From Chloroflexota bacterium (lineage in GTDB: Bacteria; Chloroflexota; Anaerolineae; Promineifilales; Promineifilaceae), in contig JAAEOP010001257.1 in the NCBI GenBank assembly GCA_024223125.1, positions 1 to 22,874 on the forward strand: a stretch of 22,874 nt of DNA. The letters run 5' to 3'. The translations under genes and the position numbers were made by a program. Positions 8,243-15,816 of the stretch are shown one piece after another; positions within the stretch are counted from its first letter, which is position 1; every line of letters starts with the position of its first letter. Below the pieces are notes generated by a model. The model was given only the letters and a program-made list of their open reading frames with translations, had not been told where the DNA came from and ran no database searches.

Positions 8243-8882
8243 CAAAACACGCATCCTCATAGCTGATGATCATGCTGTCGTGCGCCAGGGTTTGGTTTTG
8301 GTGTTGAACCAGGAACAAGATTTTGAAGTTGTAGGCGAAGCTAAAAATGGCGCTGAAGCCGTTTCCCTTGTTGCAGATACGACTCCCCATCTAGCGTTGC
8401 TCGACTGGAAGATGCCGAAGATGGACGGTTTACAAGCGGCGCAAGCCATCAAGAAAAAGACGCCTTCTGTGCATACGCTTCTGTTGTCGGGCGCGCCGGT
8501 GGAAACGGCCGTACTCGATGCGCTCGATCAAGGCGTAGATGGCTTTGTGCATAAAGATATTAGTTCTGATGGTCTGTGTCACGCCATTCGGGTAGTGGCT
8601 GGTGGGCAACGGTATCTAGGTTCAGAGATTACGCAGGCATTATTGGCGCGTAGCCGGCAAACGGCCGTGTCCCCCCAACCCATCTCCCTTTCCCCCCGTG
8701 AACTGGAAGTCTTGCAGCTAATGGCTACCCCGGTTACCTACAAAGAAATGGCCTTACAATTAAACATCAGCGAAACAACCATCCACACCCACGTCAAACG
8801 CATCTTTGCCAAAATGAACCAATCTACCCGCACCCAGGCGGTGATTATGGGTTTGCGTACAGGGTTGATTGCGTTTGATTAA
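8235..8882 (+). CDS. LuxR/NarL-family response regulator
   Basis: The protein has 215 residues from ATG 8235. I prefer this start to GTG 8223 because GAGGGA at 8225-8230 is a ribosome site and the family usually opens with a short tail before the first strand (KTRILIADDHAVV). The receiver domain has acidic residues Asp11 and Asp12, phospho-acceptor Asp57 (ALLDWKMP) and Lys107 (GFVHKD). The C-terminal LuxR helix-turn-helix has LSPRELEVLQLMA and YKEMALQLNISETTIHTHVK. It is the partner of the upstream kinase, with which it overlaps by 8 bp. Target genes are unknown. The stop codon's last base begins an ACGGCCGT octamer. Confidence 0.95.
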   Translation: MNDKTRILIADDHAVVRQGLVLVLNQEQDFEVVGEAKNGAEAVSLVADTTPHLALLDWKMPKMDGLQAAQAIKKKTPSVHTLLLSGAPVETAVLDALDQGVDGFVHKDISSDGLCHAIRVVAGGQRYLGSEITQALLARSRQTAVSPQPISLSPRELEVLQLMATPVTYKEMALQLNISETTIHTHVKRIFAKMNQSTRTQAVIMGLRTGLIAFD

Positions 8883-8910
8883 CGGCCGTAGCCAAACTCC
8901 TGCTAATTTA

Positions 8911-9089
8911 CTAGGCGAACATCTTCTCAATTTCGACCCTCAGGCCATTATCTCCAGATTGCGCTGCCGGGCATAATGTTCCAGTAAATCCTGGAATGGT
9001 TTACGAACACTGCTTTCTTTACGGCTGCCACCGTAACAGATGATTTTTTCGACCTGGGCTTGATACGGCCGGATGAGTTGAATGGACAT
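8911..9089 (-). pseudogene. remnant of a restriction-modification (type ISP/N6-methylase) gene
   Basis: From ATG 9089-9087 the minus strand reads IRPYQAQVEKIICYGG, then SRKESSVRKPFQDLLEHYA and RQRNLE. This resembles the start of large single-chain type ISP restriction-modification or N6-adenine methylase proteins, which run over 1000 residues. After about 47 residues the frame shifts. The adjoining frame reads GDNGLRVEIEKMFA to a stop at 8913-8911, which looks like a C-terminal end. An internal deletion seems to have fused the two tips of one gene. The N-terminal assignment rests on my memory of the family; the C-terminal piece is more tentative. Confidence 0.55.
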
Positions 9090-9257
9090 AAAGAAATTAT
9101 ACCTGTTAGTCAGGTTATTCTACGAATGCGTTCGGCCGTTTGAGAGAACGGGTTTGATTTTTTGGGTGGGGGGTACGGCCGTTGTCAACAACACACCTTA
9201 TTGCCGCTGAATAATTCAAATAAGATACATCATCCGAAGGGCAGAAATAATCGCTTA

Positions 9258-9266
9258 TGTTATACT
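9258..9266 (+). promoter_or_regulatory. candidate extended -10 promoter
   Basis: TGT-TATACT is one base from the extended -10 consensus TGnTATAAT and lies 60 bp before the antitoxin ATG. No good -35 is seen, as expected for extended -10 promoters. Confidence 0.4.
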
Positions 9267-9325
9267 GAAACGGAGGCAGGCATTTACTAATCACATTCGC
9301 AGCTTATGAATAAAAGGAGCAAGTG

Positions 9326-9577
9326 ATGTTAACAGCAATTCAAGGTGTTTACCGTAATGGCACAATTCAATTGACAGAGTCGCCACGTAATGTCAGCGAT
9401 AACACGCCTGTTATTGTCACGTTTCTTACCCCGGACGACATCAGTTTAGCCGCGCGAGGCATTGATGAAACGCAAGCGGCCGACTTACGTGCCCGCCTGA
9501 ACACGTTTGCCGCGGAATGGGATAGCCCTGAAATGGACATCTATGATAACTATGATGCAGCCAAAACCAACCTATAA
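9326..9577 (+). CDS. putative antitoxin of a PemK/MazF-type pair
   Basis: The 83-residue protein starts at ATG 9326 with AAGGAG at 9314-9319; GTG 9323 is too close to that site. The opening MLTAIQGVYRNGTIQLTE, followed by a proline and VIVTFL, resembles small DUF104/AF2212-like antitoxins: a two-strand N-terminus, then a helical acidic tail (about 50-83) that would wrap the toxin. The gene overlaps the toxin gene, whose ATG lies 23 bp before this stop, which is the classic antitoxin-first order. It is intact although the toxin is broken. Identification rests on size, order and partner more than on strong motifs. Confidence 0.65.
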   Translation: MLTAIQGVYRNGTIQLTESPRNVSDNTPVIVTFLTPDDISLAARGIDETQAADLRARLNTFAAEWDSPEMDIYDNYDAAKTNL

Positions 9578-9911
9578 TCGCGGTGATGTTATCCTCGTCC
9601 TTTTTCCACATTCCGATCTGAAATCAGCTAAAGTCCGTCCAGCTTTAATTGTTCAGGCTAATAATCTTCAAACAGGTTTACCTCAACTGATAATCTCTAT
9701 GATTACCAGCCGAATGTTTCGCGCCAATCATCCCAGCCGGGTAACAATTCAGCTTTCTACAACAGAAGGATAATACTTTGGACTGCTCACGGATTCAATC
9801 GTGATGACCAATAATCTGGCAACTATGGTTGAATCGGAAATTGATCGCATCATTGGCTCATTACCAATGGAAAAAGTGGATAAGGCATTACGGCATACAT
9901 TGGGTCTGTAA
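9555..9911 (+). pseudogene. PemK/MazF-family toxin with in-frame stop
   Basis: From ATG 9555 the reading contains YNRGDVILVLFPHSDL, then KVRPALIVQANN and IISMITSRM. These are the conserved core of the MazF/PemK mRNA-cleaving toxin fold. The frame meets TAA at 9771-9773 after 72 residues, then continues in the same frame as YFGLLTDSIVMTNNLATM, with EIDRIIGSLP and a natural end HTLGL at 9909-9911. A full MazF is about 110-120 residues, so the stop removes the C-terminal third, including the conserved LLTDSIVMT strand. It is a nonsense mutation rather than a frameshift. The truncated product is probably inactive, leaving the antitoxin without a partner. Confidence 0.8.
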
Positions 9912-9976
9912 ACGGCCGTGCTGCAATCTGCCTGACACAGCATCCAACCATAACAGGCTTCATGGCATAACAAACA

Positions 9977-11254
9977 ATGAGTAACCCATTTCCCCCTCCA
10001 GATTATATTCGTACAGAATCAACCATACCTGGCATTGAAGTTTGGATGCCTAAACCGCCCGATGAGAAGCATCAAGAAGTGGTGGAGTTCCGCTGCCCCC
10101 AGTGTGATGCCTCCAAAGCGTACAGCGCCGACGACGGTGGCCTGACTTGTTCCTTCTGTGGCTACTATGAAGCTCCCCAGGTTGACCTTGTAGGCAAAGG
10201 GGCAGAAGAGTTTGAATTTACTGTGGAAACGATGGAACGGGCTACCCAGGGGTGGGGCGCGGAACGGAAAGAATTGGTCTGCGGCCGCTGCGATGCCCAC
10301 ACCACTGTCCCCACCGACTCGCTGACCCACACCTGCCCCTTTTGTCATTCTAACCAGGTGGTACAGGTAAAAGCGCCCCAAGATGTGCTGCGGCCGCGCT
10401 TCATTGTCCCTTTCAAAATGGATTCGGAAATGGTACGGGGAAATACGGCCGCCTGGATGGGTAGTAGTTGGATGCTGCCCGCCAATTTACAGCGGTTGGC
10501 ACATAGTGCAGATTTCACCCCCATATACATATCCGCCTGGACATTTGACGCCAAAACCAGCGCCAGTTGGAAAGCCGAAGTGGCCCATACCAAAACCAAA
10601 ACAACCGGCTTTGGCAAGAATCGCCGTACTCGAACCTACACAGAATGGCGCTGGGAATCCGGCCGCGCCAATCAAGAATTTGATGATTTGATGGTGAATG
10701 GAGCCAGCAATATTAGCGAGACACTTTTAAGCCGCGTGCACCGCTTCGACTTACGTGAACTGGTTGAATATAGTCCCAGTTATCTGGCCGGGGTGCAGGC
10801 GCAAGCTTATGACGTCTCGTTAGATGATGCCTGGCAGCAAGCGCGGCAGGCTATGCGTGAGCGCACAAAAAAAGCGTGTAAATCGCAGGCCACCTCCCAG
10901 CGGATGCGCAATTTCAGCATGAACATGAACTTCAACGAAGAAAACTGGCGCTACATTTTGCTGCCCCTGTACATTGCCGTCTACCGTTACAATCATAAAC
11001 CTTACCAAATTTTAGCCAACGGCCAAAACGGGGAAGTGACCGGCCAGCGGCCGGTTGATTGGCGGCGGATCATTCTGGCCGTTGGCGGCGCTCTGATGCC
11101 TGCTTTATTTTTGGGCCTGGTGGCCGCATTCTTACTGGCTTCGGGTAATGAAAGCGGTAATCTGGCCTTCTTCATCACCTTCTTCCTGGTGGCGCTGGCG
11201 CTAATCTTTGGCGGCATCGCTTTGAACCAGGCCATGAAAATGGATGATATTTAA
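9977..11254 (+). CDS. zinc-ribbon membrane protein (two ribbons, two TM helices)
   Basis: The 425-residue protein has two four-cysteine zinc ribbons near the N-terminus: C40-x2-C43 with C58-x2-C61, and C102-x2-C105 with C120-x2-C123. A long soluble region follows (150-345), with aromatic-rich stretches such as FTPIYISAWTFDA. Then comes YILLPLYIAVYRY and an NGQNGEVTGQRP motif (about 336-365), then two membrane helices (about 369-393 and 399-418). The LPxYxxxYxY and NGQxGxxxG motifs are shared with annotated TFIIB-type zinc-ribbon membrane proteins of unknown role. The downstream gene is a shorter paralogue. It has no perfect ACGGCCGT copy, only near variants. Confidence 0.75.
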   Translation: MSNPFPPPDYIRTESTIPGIEVWMPKPPDEKHQEVVEFRCPQCDASKAYSADDGGLTCSFCGYYEAPQVDLVGKGAEEFEFTVETMERATQGWGAERKELVCGRCDAHTTVPTDSLTHTCPFCHSNQVVQVKAPQDVLRPRFIVPFKMDSEMVRGNTAAWMGSSWMLPANLQRLAHSADFTPIYISAWTFDAKTSASWKAEVAHTKTKTTGFGKNRRTRTYTEWRWESGRANQEFDDLMVNGASNISETLLSRVHRFDLRELVEYSPSYLAGVQAQAYDVSLDDAWQQARQAMRERTKKACKSQATSQRMRNFSMNMNFNEENWRYILLPLYIAVYRYNHKPYQILANGQNGEVTGQRPVDWRRIILAVGGALMPALFLGLVAAFLLASGNESGNLAFFITFFLVALALIFGGIALNQAMKMDDI

Positions 11255-12338
11255 GGACATGGAAAACTGGACAACGACCTGGCAGACTGAGTTAACATTG
11301 GCTGTTTGTGAACATTGTGATTGGCTTTTTGCACTGCCCAACGGCCGTTTACCCTTACCCTGCCCCCACTGTGCCCAACAAGATTTAACAGCCTTAGACA
11401 CCGAAGCTGACCGTCCCATTTACACCCAACCACCGGAACTGACGCTGCCCTTCCGCTATGAAACAGAGCGCGTCCGCCAACAGTTAACCACTTTTGCCAA
11501 AAAGGGTTGGTTGGCTCCGCAAGATTTAACGGCCGAAAAACTGCACGGCCGTCTCCAATCCCTCTACCTCCCCATGTGGCTGGTAGACGCCGGTGTGCAA
11601 GCCCAATGGCAGGCTGAAATGGGGTTCAACTACGATATTGTCAGCCACAAAGAAGCGTTCCGTAACAACAACTGGCACACGCGCAAAGTGAAAGAAACGC
11701 GGATTCGTTGGCAGCCTCGCGCCGGAACTTTGCAGCGCCATTACGACAATCAGACAGCGCCAGCTCTGGAAGAACAGCCAGACATTGAGAAACGGTTAGG
11801 CCAGTTTGATTTAAAAGAATCACGGCCGTATACCCCCGACATTTTACAACACAGCCTCATCCGCCTGCCCAACCGTTCCCCAGAAGATGCCTGGCCCGAC
11901 GCTCAGATTGGTCTCAAACAAACGGCCGCCGCCGAATGCCGTCAAGCAGCAGCAGCCGACCATGTGCGCCGCCATACCTGGCAGCCAACCTATCACAATA
12001 CCCATTGGACACAGCTCCTTTATCCCGTCTACACCACCACCTACACCGATGATAATAACCGGACCCACACCCTTTACATTCATGGACAAACCGGCCGCCT
12101 TATTGGCCCGTACAAAGCATCTATGAAAAAAGCACAAAAATATAGTTTGGGGATTGGTATTGGGGCCGGAATCATGTTTGCCCTGGCCTTCATCATGTTT
12201 TTACTGGGGTTTGTTTGGGAACCGACTTTTGTTATCGTGGGGCTATTGTTTTTGATGGGCATGTTCACGGCCGTAACTGCCTTCATCCCCATTCTCTACG
12301 CCTGGTACACCAATAATGTTAAACTTAAAAAACTCTAG
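11244..12338 (+). CDS. zinc-ribbon membrane protein, paralogue of the upstream gene
   Basis: The 364-residue protein shares its layout with the gene before it but keeps a single ribbon (CEHC near 22-25, CPHC near 40-43). The soluble domain has SLYLPMWLVDAGVQAQW, matching the upstream FTPIYISAWTFDA segment. Before two C-terminal membrane helices it has LLYPVYTTTY and HGQTGRLIGP, the same motif pair as its neighbour. ATG 11244 overlaps the upstream gene by 11 bp. ATG 11259 is an alternative start, though AAGGA would then be only one base away. The two were probably produced by duplication and act together at the membrane; no function can be assigned. Confidence 0.72.
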   Translation: MIFKDMENWTTTWQTELTLAVCEHCDWLFALPNGRLPLPCPHCAQQDLTALDTEADRPIYTQPPELTLPFRYETERVRQQLTTFAKKGWLAPQDLTAEKLHGRLQSLYLPMWLVDAGVQAQWQAEMGFNYDIVSHKEAFRNNNWHTRKVKETRIRWQPRAGTLQRHYDNQTAPALEEQPDIEKRLGQFDLKESRPYTPDILQHSLIRLPNRSPEDAWPDAQIGLKQTAAAECRQAAAADHVRRHTWQPTYHNTHWTQLLYPVYTTTYTDDNNRTHTLYIHGQTGRLIGPYKASMKKAQKYSLGIGIGAGIMFALAFIMFLLGFVWEPTFVIVGLLFLMGMFTAVTAFIPILYAWYTNNVKLKKL

Positions 12339-12460
12339 GTAACTGTCTTGTGCTTGAATGAACCTGAGTCGCCATTATCAGTTTGTCGAAAAACATTTGA
12401 ATAAAATGCTGGTAAAACGAAAAAGTCCGTTGATGGATAATGGATACCGAGCTTGTCTTT

Positions 12461-12510
12461 AGGTGACGAATAGATTCGCGGCAACGGCTGCGAAGTTGGC
12501 CTTCGACGAC
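12461..12510. repeat. cluster of small hairpins
   Basis: CGAAT-ag-ATTCG (12467-12478) and CGAAG-ttggc-CTTCG (12491-12505) lie side by side between convergent genes. They look like part of a dispersed palindromic element; neither is followed by a strong T-run in either direction. Evidence is structural only. Confidence 0.35.
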
Positions 12511-12544
12511 TGATCTTCACGCCAAATGGATACGGGTCTTTTTG

Positions 12545-13492
12545 TTAGTCACGTTTGTCGCGGGGGATTTTCAGCTTGGCATTGATGAAATCTTCATGGG
12601 TCAGGTTGATACCGCGGGCAACCTGACGGATCTCTTCTATTTCGTCAAAAGTTACATAGCCGTCAGCCAGGCCGATTTGAAAGAGAACATTGAGGAATTT
12701 GAGGCGTTCTTCACGGGTGGTACTGAGGCCAAATTCACGAGTCATGCGGTAATAATCATAGCTAACATCCAGGGAGGATAAAGCAACATCAGCTACGAAG
12801 ACGGCCGTCTCCTGCGCTATGTCCCAATATTGGGCAATGACAGCAGTTATTTTTTTCTTTTCTGCGGCCGTGACATCCCGGTCAACATGAGCCACACGCG
12901 CCATCAAGCCACCAGCCAACCCCAACTTACGCATTGCTTCATCAGACAAATCCAGGGAGCGTCCTTCTCGTTCCAACTGTAGTTTAACTTCGTAGTAAAC
13001 TTTATTTTTCACAAACTCTGCAAAATATGTCTCACGGTTAGGCGCCTGTGTAACCGCTTTTGAGCGACGCCCTAAGACGCCACCAAGAAATTGATTAAAC
13101 GTCTCTATGAGACTCGTATGCGACCCATTTAGGGCATTCTCAATCTCGTTGATAATGTGCTGCTCTTCTAGGGAAAGCTCGCCATCGGCAGAAGCAAGTT
13201 GTTTTAAGTAGTTTATGGCAAGCTGTTTGTCTTCTGACTTGCTAATAACAGTTTGCAAATCGGACACCAGCCGCATCCGTTCTTCAGCATCAATAGGGGT
13301 TTCCATATACATTTCTAGCCTGGCCCACTCCTTAGATGTCATCTGAATGCCGGCATCTAAGCCAGCATCGGGTAAATGGAATAAGAGATCTTTTAGACAA
13401 TTCTGTTCTTCTTCTGTTATTTGTCCATCAGCCCAGGCAGTGGCAATTAATACTTTGGCCAGGGTAAAGATTTGTGTACGTAGGTCTGTCAT
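12545..13492 (-). CDS. double TerB-domain protein
   Basis: The 315-residue protein is all helical, with no signal or membrane segment. It carries four copies of an acidic motif of the form A-D-G-x-x-S/T-x-x-E: AWADGQITEEE (19-29), ASADGELSLEE, AHVDRDVTAAE and GLADGYVTFDE. Each TerB domain normally has two such motifs, so this is two TerB units joined by a linker with FLGGVLGRRSKA. TerB binds metal and is found in tellurite resistance and DjlA-type chaperone contexts; a specific role here is unknown. The start at 13492 has AAGGAG upstream. No other ter genes are present. Confidence 0.75.
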   Translation of the reverse strand: MTDLRTQIFTLAKVLIATAWADGQITEEEQNCLKDLLFHLPDAGLDAGIQMTSKEWARLEMYMETPIDAEERMRLVSDLQTVISKSEDKQLAINYLKQLASADGELSLEEQHIINEIENALNGSHTSLIETFNQFLGGVLGRRSKAVTQAPNRETYFAEFVKNKVYYEVKLQLEREGRSLDLSDEAMRKLGLAGGLMARVAHVDRDVTAAEKKKITAVIAQYWDIAQETAVFVADVALSSLDVSYDYYRMTREFGLSTTREERLKFLNVLFQIGLADGYVTFDEIEEIRQVARGINLTHEDFINAKLKIPRDKRD

Positions 13493-13944
13493 GGAATCTC
13501 CTTAGGATAATTTTTGCGGTGTGCATTGTAACACCAATTAGAATATTGTCGGCGTGAGCTTACTAACAGTTCACAATTTGGTATGCTCATTGTAGATAGT
13601 CACTGGTGGTGTAGTTTTAGGTTTACTTTAAGTTTTCCAAATAGTTATCTGCTTATATGCTTTTATTAGTAGTTTGTAGTAGGGGCTGTTGATATGTGGA
13701 TGAACGTTGATTTTTGCCATATCTGGTTTTCTTGGCCTCAAAAACAGCGTATGTTCGGGGTTTTTCAGTAAGGCCCTTCTTTCTTTTTGTGGACAGCGTG
13801 GGGAAAGTCCTCTAAGAGGTTACGGCCGTTAGTCTCCCGCAAATAAGGAACACCATTTTGATACAACTATATGTTCAGGCCATAATCATGCATCCCCCCA
13901 TATATGGGAATTACTCTTTAATTCAGGTCAGTTGGACTTGAAAC

Positions 13945-13994
13945 TTTTCCACAATTACAGATAGTTTTCCACAGAAATAGGGCACTTATCCACA
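13945..13994 (+). promoter_or_regulatory. three spaced DnaA-box-like sites
   Basis: TTTTCCACA (13945-13953), TTTTCCACA (13965-13973) and the consensus TTATCCACA (13986-13994) lie on the same strand with 20 and 21 bp between starts, about two helical turns. An AT-rich tract follows immediately. A further site with one mismatch is on the other strand at 13695-13703. DnaA binding is inferred. Confidence 0.55.
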
Positions 13995-14068
13995 GAAAAA
14001 AAGTTTTCTCAATAATACAGGTGAGTTTATGTTAAGTGAAAAGTATATATATGGGGTTATCATTGTCG

Positions 14069-14155
14069 TTAACTTAAGACCTCGCAGGTTTCCAAAATGA
14101 TCTACGCCCCTCTGAGGTTTTGCGTTAAAATCTGCGAGGTCTTCGCTTAAGTTAA
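14069..14155. repeat. MITE-like imperfect inverted repeat with flanking direct repeats
   Basis: The left arm starts TTAACTTAAG, then ACCTCGCAGGTTT (14069-14091). The right arm, AAATCTGCGAGGT onward to TTAAGTTAA (14128-14155), is its inverse with one mismatch and one small insertion. The 10-bp direct repeat ATGGGGTTAT lies on both sides at 14051-14060 and 14164-14173, consistent with a target duplication. Confidence 0.6.
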
Positions 14156-14229
14156 TACTTATGATGGGGTTATATGCGTCACTTTATACCTGATTAAGCA
14201 AACTCGTAAGCACTCTTTTTTGCCGTTTC

Positions 14230-14259
14230 TTGACAAGCTGTTTGTAAATTGGCTAGAAT
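14230..14259 (+). promoter_or_regulatory. sigma-A-type promoter for spoVS
   Basis: TTGACA (14230-14235), an 18-bp spacer and TAGAAT (14254-14259) form a good vegetative promoter 72 bp before the spoVS start. The gene then has GGAGG at 14321-14325, six bases before its ATG. Confidence 0.6.
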
Positions 14260-14331
14260 TCAATATCCTGAGTTTTAGTTTTTGGGAAAATTGTGTTCTT
14301 GTATCCTTAATAATCTTCTTGGAGGCCCTTC

Positions 14332-14592
14332 ATGAATATCATCAAAGTATCTGCACGTTCTCGAACCGCCGCTGTAGCTGGGGCAATAGCTGGAGTTATG
14401 CGCGAAACCAACCGGGCTGAAGTGCAAGCGATTGGCGCTGGCGCTGTCAATCAATCAGTCAAAGCCATCGTTATTGCCAAAGGTTATCTGGCTGAAGAGG
14501 GGGTTGATATTGTTTGTGTGCCATCATTTGTAGAAGTTTTAATTGATGGGCAGGAGCGGACAGCTGTTCGGATTGTAGTTGACCCTCGTTAG
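14332..14592 (+). CDS. spoVS: stage V sporulation protein S (SpoVS)
   Basis: This 86-residue protein matches SpoVS along its full length: ISARS-like opening (IIKVSARSRTAAVAGAIAGV), the core AEVQAIGAGAVNQSVKAI and the end ERTAVRIVVDPR. SpoVS is a small Alba-like-fold protein that influences septation and sporulation in Bacillus; in non-sporulating groups it is conserved with an unknown, probably nucleic-acid-related, role. Here it stands alone with its own promoter, a strong ribosome site (GGAGG at 14321-14325) and a terminator at 14639-14664, so it is likely monocistronic and well expressed. There is no other sporulation gene in the window. Confidence 0.95.
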   Translation: MNIIKVSARSRTAAVAGAIAGVMRETNRAEVQAIGAGAVNQSVKAIVIAKGYLAEEGVDIVCVPSFVEVLIDGQERTAVRIVVDPR

Positions 14593-14638
14593 TAGTTAGT
14601 AGAATGTAAAGATCGTTTAAGAATAAGAATGGAGAAAG

Positions 14639-14664
14639 GCACGTTTAGCGACGTGCTTTTTTTT
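14639..14664 (+). terminator. rho-independent terminator of spoVS
   Basis: Stem GCACGT (14639-14644), loop TTAGCG, stem ACGTGC (14651-14656), then eight T. It lies 46 bp after the spoVS stop and before the convergent gene. Confidence 0.85.
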
Positions 14665-14679
14665 GCATGGCAACTAAGT

Positions 14680-15816
14680 TTATGTCAATTTAGCACGGAT
14701 ATGAGTTGATGAGATGTCCTGGCGAAAGAGGTTGTCCGGGATGGCTTGAAACAGGTTGTCATAACCTGCTGGGATATTGAGGTTGGAGATATGACGAAAA
14801 ATTTCGTTGGAGTTTATGCGGCCGGCAACTAAAAAGGAACAGCCCTGTTCTTGAAGTTCAGACAAAGCTTGCCGCATATTTGCTTCGCTGTTATTGTAAT
14901 ATTTTGTTTGTAAAATACGTTCGGCCGTGTCATAGCCGACTATGAAAGTTGCTTTTGAATATAAATGTGCTTTTTGCACAAATGTGGGGGCGTTGCTGGC
15001 ATAGACGGGCCATTGACCGGCAAATTGGGACATGCGGTTAAGTAATGCGGTGGTGGTAAGTGGAGGCTTATCGGCGTTTACGGCCGTACATTCAAACGCA
15101 ACTGGTGTCGCAAGAATTTCTTGGGCAACGGCCGCTAATTCCAGATGGCCGTTATGTAGTGGGTTGAAGGACCCAGATAAGATTGCAGTAGGAGGGGTGT
15201 GGAGAATTCGGCCGTCGGCCGACACTCCCCAGAAATCAATTACTTCTTGCCTTAATTGGTTGGCTGTGGCGGTGAAATCTATCCGTTGAATTGAAAGTTC
15301 ATCATTTCCTTGTAACACAACAGGTAATTGCAGTTTAATAGACATAGCTGTAGCCAAGGCATTCAAAATAATAATGCTGATGAGATGTTCCTCGCCCCCA
15401 CGAGCGCGTTTGCCTTTTTCCAAATGGAGGCTGTAAGAATCCATTTTCTCTGGCTGCCAGGTAGTTATATAGGCGCGATGCTCACCTCTTTTAGGCCGAT
15501 CTGTGGCGATTGTAGCTGTACAAGCGAAGCCGATGATGGGTAACTGTTCTGGCTCCAACATGAGCGCCCGTGTGTAAGCGCGTCCGGCCAGCAGTCGGGC
15601 TGTTTTGGCCGTAACATATGATTTTGGTGATTTGCCTAGAAAATTATTAAAGGAAGATTCGCTGTAGGGAACGAGCGCTTCTAATAATGTGCGCGTAGCC
15701 CCGGCTACACCGAGTAAATTGGAGAGCGCTTCGGTGCCGGCGCCGGCCGTTACGATAACGACGCGAGGGGGTGCATCATGCAAAGCCTGCACCAATTGGC
15801 GGGTATCCTTATTCAT
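14680..15816 (-). CDS. CinA-like domain fused to NadD-like adenylyltransferase
   Basis: The 378-residue protein has two parts. Residues 1-200 resemble the CinA C-terminal (PncC, NMN deamidase) fold: VVIVTAGAGTEALSNLL, a LVPYS strand, YVTAKTARLLAGRAY and IGFACTATIATDRPKRG. The usual family serine motif appears altered. Residues 208-378 are a nucleotidyltransferase with GSFNPLHNGH (215-224) and ISSTHIR (368-374), the signatures of NadD-type nicotinate mononucleotide adenylyltransferases. PncC makes nicotinate mononucleotide from NMN and NadD adenylylates it, so the fusion would join consecutive steps of NAD salvage; that pairing is inference. It overlaps the upstream YhaM-like gene by 8 bp, so it is co-translated with it. 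Confidence 0.75.
   Translation of the reverse strand: MNKDTRQLVQALHDAPPRVVIVTAGAGTEALSNLLGVAGATRTLLEALVPYSESSFNNFLGKSPKSYVTAKTARLLAGRAYTRALMLEPEQLPIIGFACTATIATDRPKRGEHRAYITTWQPEKMDSYSLHLEKGKRARGGEEHLISIIILNALATAMSIKLQLPVVLQGNDELSIQRIDFTATANQLRQEVIDFWGVSADGRILHTPPTAILSGSFNPLHNGHLELAAVAQEILATPVAFECTAVNADKPPLTTTALLNRMSQFAGQWPVYASNAPTFVQKAHLYSKATFIVGYDTAERILQTKYYNNSEANMRQALSELQEQGCSFLVAGRINSNEIFRHISNLNIPAGYDNLFQAIPDNLFRQDISSTHIRAKLT

Larger units (their letters stand above)
8883..9325. other. intergenic stretch with RM remnant and promoter
   Basis: No intact gene lies here. It holds a minus-strand restriction-modification remnant (8911-9089), one ACGGCCGT octamer (9175-9182) besides the one overlapping the response-regulator stop, and a candidate extended -10 promoter for the toxin-antitoxin pair (9258-9266). 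Confidence 0.6.
13493..14331. other. long intergenic region, possible origin-like or regulatory DNA
   Basis: No open frame of note occurs in 839 bp. It contains a near-match DnaA box on the minus strand (13695-13703), one ACGGCCGT (13822-13829), a palindrome CCCATATATGGG (13897-13908), three DnaA-box-like 9-mers (13945-13994), an AT-rich tract (about 13995-14060), an inverted repeat (14069-14155) and the spoVS promoter. Confidence 0.6.

Noticed and set aside
9507..9554. Earlier ATG in the toxin frame
   Set aside because: It lies deep inside the antitoxin gene and adds residues unlike MazF; the family start fits ATG 9555.
13785..13980. GGGGAAAGTCC and a later ACAGAA, recalling RNase P RNA
   Set aside because: The flanking helices and expected spacing of the conserved parts are absent, so I do not call an RNA gene.
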